Assembly: GCF_900168325.1 (NCBI RefSeq)
Contig: NZ_FVZE01000003.1
Location: forward strand, 310,001-374,000
Length of the DNA: 64,000 nt
Reading direction: 5' to 3'
Source: Novosphingobium mathurense
Lineage (GTDB): Bacteria > Pseudomonadota > Alphaproteobacteria > Sphingomonadales > Sphingomonadaceae
Shown here: positions 43,838 through 51,616 of the stretch, in pieces
How the letters are laid out: each line of letters begins with the position of its first letter
How positions within the stretch are numbered: position 1 is the stretch's first letter
Notes under the pieces: generated by a model
Seen by the model: only the letters and a program-made list of their open reading frames with translations
Told to the model about the DNA's origin: nothing
The model's database searches: none
Made by a program: the position numbers and the translations under genes

Positions 43838-44626
43838 ATGAACAGGCTTGAAGGAAAGGTCGCGCTCGTGACCGGCGGATCGCGCGGCATCGGCGAGGGA
43901 ATCGTTCGCCGCTTCGTCGAGGAAGGCGCGCGGGTGATGCTCACCGATGTACTTGTCGACGAAGGCGAGGCCCTGGCTTCGCAGTTGGGCGATGCCGCCC
44001 GCTTCCTGCGGCATGACGTTACCTCGCGCACGGATTGGAACGATGTGATCGCCGGAACCGAAGAGGCCTTTGGCCGCATCGACGTGCTGGTCAACAATGC
44101 CGGCGTGATCGTCTTCAAGGCCTTCGAGGATCTGAGTGAGGCCGAGATCGACAGGCTGATCGACATCAACCTGAAGGGTGTCATCAATGGCTGCCAGGCC
44201 GTGGTGCCCGCGCTTGAGCGCGCCGGTGGCGGCGCGATCGTCAACATGAGCAGCGCCGACGGCATTTCGGGGGCGAACGGGGTTACCGTCTATTGCGCGA
44301 CCAAGTTCGCCGTGCGCGGCTTGACGAAGGCGCTCGCGATGGAGCTGGGGCCGCGCAAGATCCGGGTCAATTCGATCCACCCCGGCGGCATCTATACACC
44401 GCTCGCCAATCCGATGAATGCACCGAAGGCGGAATACGACAAGGGGTTCTGGATCTACCCGGCGCAATGTGCCGGGGAGCCCAGCGATATCGGAGCCGCG
44501 GCGGCCTATCTAGCGTCCGAAGATGCACGCTATTGCATGGGGACCGAGCTGTCGGTCGACGGGGGCCTCAATGCGGGCCATTACTACATGGGAATGCCCG
44601 GATCGCCCACACCTCCGCAGGGATGA
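43838..44626 (+). CDS. Short-chain dehydrogenase/reductase (SDR), hydroxysteroid-dehydrogenase-like
   Basis: This 262-residue classical SDR has TGGSRGIG (12-19), NNAG, a catalytic Ser in NMSSADG, YCATK, and the PGG-x-YTPLAN region that shapes the substrate pocket in 3-alpha/20-beta-hydroxysteroid dehydrogenases. The resemblance is to a subfamily, and the actual substrate is open. GGGAGA precedes the ATG. It is divergent from the GTG-started SDR and converges with a third SDR across a hairpin. Confidence 0.92.
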   Translation: MNRLEGKVALVTGGSRGIGEGIVRRFVEEGARVMLTDVLVDEGEALASQLGDAARFLRHDVTSRTDWNDVIAGTEEAFGRIDVLVNNAGVIVFKAFEDLSEAEIDRLIDINLKGVINGCQAVVPALERAGGGAIVNMSSADGISGANGVTVYCATKFAVRGLTKALAMELGPRKIRVNSIHPGGIYTPLANPMNAPKAEYDKGFWIYPAQCAGEPSDIGAAAAYLASEDARYCMGTELSVDGGLNAGHYYMGMPGSPTPPQG

Positions 44627-44638
44627 TGTCCTGAAGCG

Positions 44639-44688
44639 AAGCGGGGGGCGGGAGCCGGCCCGACCGGCCATTCTCCCGGACCCCGCTT
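44639..44688. terminator. Hairpin between convergent SDR genes, probable terminator
   Basis: AAGCGGGG at 44639-44646 pairs with CCCCGCTT at 44681-44688, with further GC pairing inside (GGGAG with CTCCC, CCGGCC with GGCC). T residues follow on the plus strand. It lies between convergent genes, so it may serve both. Confidence 0.6.
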
Positions 44689-44703
44689 TCACGCCTCGGG
44701 CGT

Positions 44704-45579
44704 TCAGTAGATCGCCGCCGGGTTCTTCTCCCTCGGGCACCCAAGGGTATCGCGGAACGAGACGCGCTCGTTGCCCCGGTCGGTGATGCCCAGTTCCTTG
44801 GCGATTTCGGCGACGATCAGGGTCCGGCCCGAGAGATCGTCGCGGTTTGCCGCGCGGTCGATTGCATCGAGGACATGGGCGGAAAACTCAGGGTTCTCGG
44901 CCATGGCGATGAGCTGCTCGTACTGCTCGGGATGGGTCTTGGCCGAGATCTGCGCGCGCTCGGTCATCTGCATGCCAAGCCACAGCGATACCGCGATCAC
45001 GCCCGATCCGCGCAAGTCATGTTCCATGTCGTGGGCAAGCTTGTCCAGACCGGCCTTCTGCGCCCCATAGGCTGGGCCGTGCATGTAGCATGTGGCACCG
45101 AATGAGCTGGTCATGGCGATGCAGCCCGATCCTTGCGGTACCATCATGCGCGCGGCGTGCCAGCTTGCGACGTAGGCGCTGCGCAGCCCGACATCGAGGA
45201 TCTTCTGGGCGTCGAGTTCCTTTTCCCAGAAGGGCATCTTCTCGATCAGCTGGTGGTGCATGTAGGCGGCATTGTTGACCAGCACGTCGAGCGTGCCGGC
45301 ATTCTCATCGGCGATCTGTTCGAACAACCGGGCGACCTGCGCATCGTCGGCATGGTCGCAGACGACAGGCACGCCTTCTCCGCCCAGTTCGTCGATCCTG
45401 GCCGCCGTTTCGGACACGGTTCCGGGCAGGACGCTGCCGTCCCAGCCCTTGGCATTGCCCGGCGTCACCGTACGGCCGGTGACATAGACCCTGTAACCCA
45501 ATTCACCCAGGCCGCGGGCAATACCCGCCCCTGCACCCCGGCTGGCGCCGGTAACCAGTGCAATCCTGCGATCTGCCAT
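44704..45579 (-). CDS. Short-chain dehydrogenase/reductase (SDR), DHRS1-like
   Basis: This 291-residue SDR has the cofactor motif TGASRGAG (10-17), with Ala where the family usually has Ile. It also has NNAA in place of NNAG, a catalytic Ser in TSSFGA, and YGAQK. Length and the long C-terminal part recall DHRS1-type reductases. Its ATG overlaps the stop of the AraC regulator gene by one base (TGATG), so regulator and enzyme are translated from one message. Confidence 0.9.
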   Translation of the reverse strand: MADRRIALVTGASRGAGAGIARGLGELGYRVYVTGRTVTPGNAKGWDGSVLPGTVSETAARIDELGGEGVPVVCDHADDAQVARLFEQIADENAGTLDVLVNNAAYMHHQLIEKMPFWEKELDAQKILDVGLRSAYVASWHAARMMVPQGSGCIAMTSSFGATCYMHGPAYGAQKAGLDKLAHDMEHDLRGSGVIAVSLWLGMQMTERAQISAKTHPEQYEQLIAMAENPEFSAHVLDAIDRAANRDDLSGRTLIVAEIAKELGITDRGNERVSFRDTLGCPREKNPAAIY

Positions 45580-46460
45580 CAGGCAACTCCCTTTCTTCTC
45601 ATGTCATTGGCAGCGCCGGTGGCGAATGCCGAGCGCTGGCGAAATTCCCGGGGCGAAAGGCCGGTAGCCCGCCTGAATGCCCGCGAGAAACTGTTGGCGT
45701 GGTCGAAGCCACATTGCCTGGCCACTTGCTTTACCGGCAGTTCCGGCTCGGCGAGCAGATGCTTGGCCTGTTCGACCCGACAGGCATCGATATAGGCCGA
45801 AACGGACTTGCCGGTGAGGGCGAGGAACTGGCGATGCAGATGGCGCGGGCTGATACCGCACAAGTCGGCCAGCTCCCCCACCGCGGGCAGCGTCCTGCCA
45901 TTCTCGATGCGCTCGCGGATACGGCGAAATTGCCATGCGGCCAGTCGGTTGCACGCCTCGGCTTCAGCGCCGCGGTCGAACATGCGCCGCACTTCGATGC
46001 TGACGAGTGCGAAGAGCGACTGCAGGGCTGCCGCAGATCGGTCGATCGGGTTGGTCAGTTCGCGGTGCGCCAGCCTCAGCAGGCCGCGCAGGGCCTCGCT
46101 GCGGATGTTGAGCAGGCCCTGCAGAAAGCCCAACGACAGCACTCCGTCGCCCATGATCGCACCTGTCTCCGTCTGGTCGAAGACGAAACGCACGACACGG
46201 ATCAGGCGTCCGTCGCAGCGGCCGGCGATCTTCACGCCGGGGCAACGCACGACAAGGGTGCCCATGAAGCAGTGCTTGTCCGGTGCGATGTCCGGAAACC
46301 ATGCCGATGCATCGGTCGCAAAGGGCGGGAGGGACATTTCCACCCTGAGGCTGCGTTCGCTGCGCTCGAATTCGACGAAGTCCGGCCATTGCCATTCGAC
46401 AAGCTCGACACGCCCGCCGTCAAGCGCGCACGATTCGATTACCCGGGTCGAAAACTCCAT
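45579..46460 (-). CDS. AraC family transcriptional regulator
   Basis: This 293-residue regulator has a C-terminal AraC/XylS DNA-binding domain (about 195-285) with two helix-turn-helix units: ELADLCGISPRHLHRQFLALTGKSVSAYI, and VKQVARQCGFDHANSFSRAFRRATGLSPREFR. The N-terminal half is a ligand-sensing or dimerisation domain of unknown ligand. It lies between an EthD-like gene upstream and the SDR it overlaps downstream, and probably controls this local set. Confidence 0.93.
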   Translation of the reverse strand: MEFSTRVIESCALDGGRVELVEWQWPDFVEFERSERSLRVEMSLPPFATDASAWFPDIAPDKHCFMGTLVVRCPGVKIAGRCDGRLIRVVRFVFDQTETGAIMGDGVLSLGFLQGLLNIRSEALRGLLRLAHRELTNPIDRSAAALQSLFALVSIEVRRMFDRGAEAEACNRLAAWQFRRIRERIENGRTLPAVGELADLCGISPRHLHRQFLALTGKSVSAYIDACRVEQAKHLLAEPELPVKQVARQCGFDHANSFSRAFRRATGLSPREFRQRSAFATGAANDMRRKGVA

Positions 46461-46478
46461 GAACGCCTCCGCTGGTTC

Positions 46479-47192
46479 TCAATCCCGTTCGCCGAAATCG
46501 AACTGGCTGGTGGGGATGACGTCGATCCGGGTGAAGTCGATGAAGGCTTCGCAGCTTGCTGTCATCGCCTGCGCATTGCGCTTGAACTTCGCTTCATCAT
46601 CCCCCGCATCGAAGAAGACGCGGGGATCATTCATCGCCTCGCGCGGGAAGCACTCTTCGACAAAGGCGTCATAGGCTGGCGCGTCCTCGGTCAACGGGCG
46701 AACGATCAGGTTCTGAATGTATTCGAAGTTTGCCTGGGTCTCGATCGCGACGCGGGTGTGATGGCTGTGCCAGTGCGCAATCGCGGCGCTGCGGCCCATG
46801 TCGGGAAGGAAGGAGATGAAGCTGGCCTGGCTCCATCCACAGGTCCGTTCGCCCGGCTGCGAAATATGATCGGTGTTCGCGATGATCTCCGACTCACAGA
46901 CCAGCCACAGTGCGAAGCGGGCACAATGCGCATTGAGCGCGGCGTCCACGGCTTGCCGGAACCGTGCATTGGACGAAGGCATCCAGAACTGGACGACGGC
47001 ATCCTGCTGTGGCCGCTGCCAGCGCTGTACCAGCGGATCGGCCGTGGCGATTGTCTCGTCGCGGATGTTCAGACGGATCTTGCGTGCGCCTGCAGCCTCA
47101 AGCGCTGCGGGGAGGGTGGCGAGCAGCCTGTCCCCGAAGCTTGCGCGGCTCTCCTCTTCCGGCGACCAGAGAGCGCCAATGACCTTTTCCAT
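46479..47192 (-). CDS. EthD-domain-like protein
   Basis: This 237-residue protein appears to hold two related ferredoxin-like halves: MEKVIGALWSPEEESRASFGDRLLATLPAAL, then FISFLPDMGRSAAIAHWHSHHTRVAIETQANFEYIQNLIVRPLTEDAPAYDAFVEECF. EthD-like proteins are small, often dimeric partners of oxidative catabolism (ether or polyketide-type chemistry). The His-rich HWHSHHTRVA stretch could bind a substrate or metal. GAGGAGAGG precedes the ATG. It follows an SDR gene by 11 bases on the same strand. Confidence 0.75.
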   Translation of the reverse strand: MEKVIGALWSPEEESRASFGDRLLATLPAALEAAGARKIRLNIRDETIATADPLVQRWQRPQQDAVVQFWMPSSNARFRQAVDAALNAHCARFALWLVCESEIIANTDHISQPGERTCGWSQASFISFLPDMGRSAAIAHWHSHHTRVAIETQANFEYIQNLIVRPLTEDAPAYDAFVEECFPREAMNDPRVFFDAGDDEAKFKRNAQAMTASCEAFIDFTRIDVIPTSQFDFGERD

Positions 47193-47203
47193 TGCCCCTC
47201 TCC

Positions 47204-47965
47204 TCAGTCGAAATTCGCCTGTCCGCCATCGAGCGGCACCGTTGCCCCGGTAAGGTAGCCCATGTCCGGTCCGCACAGGGCGACGATGGCGCGGCCGATG
47301 TCCTCTTCCAGCCTGCCGATCCTGCCGAGGGGGATCGTCTTGAAGAACGCTTCTGCTTCTGTGGGATTGTTCTCGATCCAACCCTTGAGGCCGGGCGATT
47401 CCGCATGGGGCGCAATCGTGAGAACGCGAATTCCGGCACGGCCCCATTCCGATGCCGCCGCCCGCGTGAGTGCGCGCGTCGCCTGCTTTACCGCTCCGTA
47501 GGCCCCGTAGAAGGCCATGTCCCAACGGATGCCTGCAGACGATGCAAAGTTGAAGATCGTGCCTCCGCCGCGTGTGGCCATGATCGGCTTGACCAGCTTC
47601 ATCAGTCTCAGGCTCGCCAGCGGACCGGACAGGAAGCCGTTCAGGAACGCCTCGTCGGTCACGTCCTCGAGCAGGCCGAGGGGGACTTCCTGGGCATTGT
47701 TGACGAGCACGTCGATACCGCCGAACGCCTGTGTCGCTGCATCGACCACTGCTTTCAGGTCATCGGCGTTCTTGACGTCGCAGACAAGCGGGATCGCCCG
47801 GCCACCGCGTTGTGCGACAAGTCTTGCGGTCGCTTCCACCTTGGCGAGAGTGCGACCGGTGGCTACGATATCGGCGCCCGCCGATGCCATGGCCAATGCA
47901 ATGCCCTGGCCTACGCCCTGACCCGCACCGGTGATCAGCGCAACTTTGCCGTTCAAGTCTGTCAT
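47204..47965 (-). CDS. Short-chain dehydrogenase/reductase (SDR)
   Basis: This 253-residue SDR has TGAGQGVG (12-19), NNAQ in place of NNAG, a catalytic Ser in FASSAGI, YGAVK, and a C-terminal LDGGQANFD. A GGGAGAGG site precedes the start. It is divergent from another SDR across 170 bases and leads an operon with the EthD-like, AraC and DHRS1-like genes (47965 to 44704). Confidence 0.91.
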   Translation of the reverse strand: MTDLNGKVALITGAGQGVGQGIALAMASAGADIVATGRTLAKVEATARLVAQRGGRAIPLVCDVKNADDLKAVVDAATQAFGGIDVLVNNAQEVPLGLLEDVTDEAFLNGFLSGPLASLRLMKLVKPIMATRGGGTIFNFASSAGIRWDMAFYGAYGAVKQATRALTRAAASEWGRAGIRVLTIAPHAESPGLKGWIENNPTEAEAFFKTIPLGRIGRLEEDIGRAIVALCGPDMGYLTGATVPLDGGQANFD

Positions 47966-48135
47966 GTCCTCTCCCGATGGCAGAATCACCATTGGCCTTG
48001 TTCGTAGAAAATTTCGATGTATGTTACGCATCAAATCGATCATGTGGCAACCATTGCCTTTATATGCGTCGAACAAATGCGGGAGAGCAAAGCAATCATG
48101 GAAAATTCAATGCGCCTGTCAGGTTGGAGCGCGGC

Positions 48136-48930
48136 ATGAGCGTTGCAGTCGTTACCGGGGCCGCCGGCGGAATCGGTGCTGGCCTGGCGCGCGAAGCCGT
48201 GCGCCGTGGGATGAAAGTGGTCCTGGCAGATCGCGACGCTGCCATGCTCGATCAGGTTGCCGCGCCCCTTGGCGAACGCGCGCTGGCGGTAGCGACCGAC
48301 GTTACCGATCCTGCTGCAGTGGAATCCCTGGCCGATGCCGCTTGGGACAGGTTCGGCAGTGTCGACCTGCTTTTCAACAACGCAGGCGTACTGGTGACCG
48401 GCACGACCTGGGAAATCCCCAAGGCGTCATGGGAGAAAGCCTGGGCAGTCAACGTGGAAGGTGTGCTCAATTGCCTGCGCACTTTCGTGCCCCGCATGCT
48501 GGCGGCCGGTACGCCCTCGCGCATCGTCAATACCGCCTCTGTAGGCGGCTTCCTGCCTTCGCCTATGATGTCTCCCTATTCTGCCACCAAGTTCGCGGTC
48601 GTCGCCCTGACGGAAAGCCTGCACGGCGAATTGCAGGCGATGGATGCGCCGATCGCTGTGTCGCTGTTGGCACCGGGGCCAGTGAAATCGGGCATATTCC
48701 GCGAGACGCCGCCCGAAAGCGCCAGGGGCTTTCACTCGACGATGACCGGAATGTTGGAAGAAAACGGACTGACCGGCGATGAATTCGCTCCGCTTGTGCT
48801 CGACGCGGTGGCGCGTGGGGAGTACTGGATAATTCCGCAGCCGATGACTTTCGACGACGGATTTGCTGCCCGCAATGCGCAGATCACCGCGCGTCAGACC
48901 CCGCAGTTCCAGCTTCTCAGGGACGAATGA
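48136..48930 (+). CDS. Short-chain dehydrogenase/reductase (SDR)
   Basis: This 264-residue SDR has TGAAGGIG (7-14), NNAG, a catalytic Ser in NTASVGG, and YSATK. A C-terminal part (GEYWIIPQPMTFDDGF) resembles SDRs annotated as retinol- or clavaldehyde-type dehydrogenases. GGAG lies seven bases before the ATG. Its stop overlaps the start of the KstD-like flavoprotein gene (ATGA), so the two enzymes are probably made together and may act in sequence on one substrate. Confidence 0.92.
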   Translation: MSVAVVTGAAGGIGAGLAREAVRRGMKVVLADRDAAMLDQVAAPLGERALAVATDVTDPAAVESLADAAWDRFGSVDLLFNNAGVLVTGTTWEIPKASWEKAWAVNVEGVLNCLRTFVPRMLAAGTPSRIVNTASVGGFLPSPMMSPYSATKFAVVALTESLHGELQAMDAPIAVSLLAPGPVKSGIFRETPPESARGFHSTMTGMLEENGLTGDEFAPLVLDAVARGEYWIIPQPMTFDDGFAARNAQITARQTPQFQLLRDE

Positions 48931-50666
48931 TGCACGCGACTGTCAGCCAACAGGATTCCCAGGACATGGCCGCGCCCCACCTGTCGTGGGACAAGGAAGT
49001 CGACGTCCTTGTGGTCGGTTCCGGTGCGGGTGGAATGATGAGCGCGCTGGTCGCCGCCAGTAACCGCGCCGAAGCTTTGGTTATCGAGAAGGCGGCCCAA
49101 TGGGGCGGTACTTCCGCGACCTCGGGCGGCGGTATCTGGATTCCGGGAAGCGATCAGGCCAAGGCGGCGGGTTTCGAGGACAACCTTGACGATGCCTTTA
49201 CTTATGTGCGCGGCCTTTCGGCGGACAACGTGCCCGATGCCAATATCCGAGCTTATGTCGACAATGCTGCGGCAATGTTGCGCTGGCTGACCGCGAATAC
49301 CGAGGTCGAGTACGTCGCCCAGCCTTATCCCGATTATCACGCTGAAAATCCCGGTGGTTCGGCGCAGGGCTTCCGCACGCACCTCCCGCTTGAATTCGAC
49401 GGGAGAAAGCTGGGCAGGGATGTGAAGACCCAGCGCTTCCCTTCGCCGGCGGCAAGCCTGTTCGGCTACCTGCAATGGTCGTTCGCCGAGACCTACCTGC
49501 TCCTGTATCGGACAAAGGGATGGGCCAGCGGCCTCGCCAAAAGTATGGCCCGATACTGGTTCGACTGGCCATTCCGGTTCACGAGCCGCAAGGATCGCCG
49601 CCTTACTCTCGGCAATGCCCTGACCGGTGCGCTGCGCGCGGCGCTCAATGACAAGGGCGTGCCGGTCTGGCTCGAAACGCCGATGCGGGAAGTCGTGCGG
49701 CGGGATGGCGTGGTCGTGGGCGTGGTGGTCGAAAGGAACGGCAAGCCCTATCGTATTCGCGCGCGCAAAGGCGTGGTCCTTGCCGCGGGCGGCTTCGACA
49801 AGAACCAGGACATGCGTGACGCGAACGCACCGCTCTATCCCGCTGCGCGGTATTCGGGTGGCGTTACCAGCAATACGGGCGATGCGATCCGGGCAGGTGC
49901 CGAGATCGGCGCGGGCACGATGAACCTGCAGTCGGCCTGGGCTGCCCCGGTGTTCTACGTCCCCGGTGAAGACCGTGGCCGCCTCTGCACGATCGAGCGC
50001 GCATTGCCCGGCTGCATCATGGTCAACCGGTCGGGCGAACGCTATCTCAACGAAGCGGCATCCTATCACATCGTTGGCCAGCAGATGGCAGCGCGCCAGC
50101 GCGATCACGGCGATGCTTCGCCGAGTTGGATGATCTTCGATTACCGCTATCGCCATCTTTATCCGATGGGGCCGGTACTGCCTCTCATGCCGGACTGGAT
50201 GCACAAGGGCGCCGTCAGGTCTATCCTGAAGAAAGCATCGACGATAGAGGCGCTTGCTGGCAAGATGGGTGTCGATCCGGGCAAGCTTTCGGCGACGGTC
50301 GCCCGTTTCAACGCAGACGCGGCAAAGGGCGTGGACAGTGCGTTCCATCGTGGCGAACCGGCCTACGACAGGATGTACGGCGATCCGCGCAATCAGCCCA
50401 ATCCCTGCCTTCGTCCGCTGAGTGAGGCGCCGTTCTACGCGCTGCCGATCTATCCCGGCGATATCGGTACGAACGGCGGTCTGCAGACCAATGCCAAGGG
50501 GCAAGTCGTCGACCAGGAAGGCACCGCCATTCCGGGACTTTACGCGGTGGGCAACAACGCGGCCTCGGCCATGGGCGAAAGTTACCCCGGGGCGGGCGTG
50601 ACTCTCGGTCCGGCGCTGACTTTCGGCTATATCGCTGCGCGTGACATGACCGGCGCGAACGATTGA
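48927..50666 (+). CDS. FAD-binding dehydrogenase, 3-ketosteroid delta-1-dehydrogenase-like
   Basis: This 579-residue flavoprotein has an N-terminal FAD motif VVGSGAGGMMSA (29-40), EKAAQWGGTSATSGGGIW, VVLAAGGFDKNQ, and the C-terminal signatures PGD-x-GT-x-GG and YPGAG-x-T-x-GPA-x-TFGY. These are shared by 3-ketosteroid delta-1- and delta-4-dehydrogenases. It should remove hydrogen from a saturated ketone ring. Membership is clear, but steroid specificity is not. Its start overlaps the SDR stop, so ketone formation followed by desaturation is a natural order. Confidence 0.92.
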   Translation: MMHATVSQQDSQDMAAPHLSWDKEVDVLVVGSGAGGMMSALVAASNRAEALVIEKAAQWGGTSATSGGGIWIPGSDQAKAAGFEDNLDDAFTYVRGLSADNVPDANIRAYVDNAAAMLRWLTANTEVEYVAQPYPDYHAENPGGSAQGFRTHLPLEFDGRKLGRDVKTQRFPSPAASLFGYLQWSFAETYLLLYRTKGWASGLAKSMARYWFDWPFRFTSRKDRRLTLGNALTGALRAALNDKGVPVWLETPMREVVRRDGVVVGVVVERNGKPYRIRARKGVVLAAGGFDKNQDMRDANAPLYPAARYSGGVTSNTGDAIRAGAEIGAGTMNLQSAWAAPVFYVPGEDRGRLCTIERALPGCIMVNRSGERYLNEAASYHIVGQQMAARQRDHGDASPSWMIFDYRYRHLYPMGPVLPLMPDWMHKGAVRSILKKASTIEALAGKMGVDPGKLSATVARFNADAAKGVDSAFHRGEPAYDRMYGDPRNQPNPCLRPLSEAPFYALPIYPGDIGTNGGLQTNAKGQVVDQEGTAIPGLYAVGNNAASAMGESYPGAGVTLGPALTFGYIAARDMTGAND

Positions 50667-50700
50667 CCGCGGCGCGCGCACCCTTTGAACGAAGCCGCGC

Positions 50701-51456
50701 CTAACCTTCGGCGAATTCGGTGGCTGAATCGATGACCCCGGAGGTGTCGAAGGGGCGCATGGCGCACATCATCGTGAACCAGCGGCGCGGGCGCAGGCTG
50801 TTTTCGCGGTCGCGGTCCCCGAGCGCCTGGGCCTCGCGGCGCAGGCGCTCGAACATTTCGGCCAACTGCCCGGCGCCCGCGTCGGAGAGCTTGAGCAGTT
50901 CGGAAGTGTAGGTCGAATCCGGCGCACCGAAGTCCATCGTCATGAACTGGACCTTGAGATATTTCTCGAAGAGTTCGCGCATCGGCAGCTTGCGGAAGAT
51001 CAGGTTGCGGTCGACCAGCGGGCGCACGCGATTACCGCGCAACCGGTCGATCAGGGCAAGCCGTTCGAGCTTGGCGAGAGCCGGATCCAGCAGCGATGGG
51101 GACAGTTCGAAATCTTCTGCCAGCTCCTGTGGACTGGCTCCGGCCAGGATCGTCATGAAAAGGAATGACAGAAATACATCCGCGGAAAGGGCGCGTTCCT
51201 GAGCGAGGGTGAGTTCACGCTTCATTCCAGAGCGCGCCTGTTCGGCTTCGCGGGCCAGCTCGGAGATCGACATTCCGCAAAGTTCCGCAAGCGTTTCCAG
51301 GCGCTTGAGTGTCAATCCCTTGCCCACCAGCCAGCGCTTGGCGGTTGCTTCTCCGATGCCTAGGGCCTCGGCAAGGCGGGGGGCTGTCCAGCCATCGTGG
51401 CGCAAGTGTCTGCGCAACACGCCGAGCATGGCTTCCGTTACTGAATCGTATCGCAT
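50701..51456 (-). CDS. XRE-type helix-turn-helix regulator
   Basis: This 251-residue protein has an N-terminal HTH (about residues 5-65): LRHDGWTAPRLAEALGIGEATAKRWLVGKGLTLKRLETLAELCGMSISELA. A helical C-terminal region of unknown function contains FLSFLFMTILAGASPQELAEDFELSPSLLDPALAKLERLALIDRLRGNRV, itself winged-helix-like. A perfect 8-bp palindrome overlaps the ATG, which has no visible ribosome site. A TTG 39 bases upstream is the alternative start. It is divergent from the amidohydrolase gene. Confidence 0.82.
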   Translation of the reverse strand: MRYDSVTEAMLGVLRRHLRHDGWTAPRLAEALGIGEATAKRWLVGKGLTLKRLETLAELCGMSISELAREAEQARSGMKRELTLAQERALSADVFLSFLFMTILAGASPQELAEDFELSPSLLDPALAKLERLALIDRLRGNRVRPLVDRNLIFRKLPMRELFEKYLKVQFMTMDFGAPDSTYTSELLKLSDAGAGQLAEMFERLRREAQALGDRDRENSLRPRRWFTMMCAMRPFDTSGVIDSATEFAEG

Positions 51457-51466
51457 AACGATACGA
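51446..51466. promoter_or_regulatory. Palindrome overlapping the HTH regulator start codon
   Basis: TCGTATCG, a 5-base spacer CATAA, then CGATACGA. The spacer contains the ATG of the HTH gene on the minus strand. It lies between that gene and the divergent amidohydrolase, so the regulator could bind here to control itself and its neighbour. Confidence 0.55.
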
Positions 51467-51616
51467 ATAGGCGCAGAAATCGATCCGGCTGGCAAGGCGT
51501 TTCTTCGCGAGAATCAGCGGCTCACCTATGATCGTATTCGCGACAGATCCACTCGGCTCGAACACAGGCCGAATACACGAATCGTCGGGAAAAGAAACAT
51601 TCGGGAGAGAGCGTCA

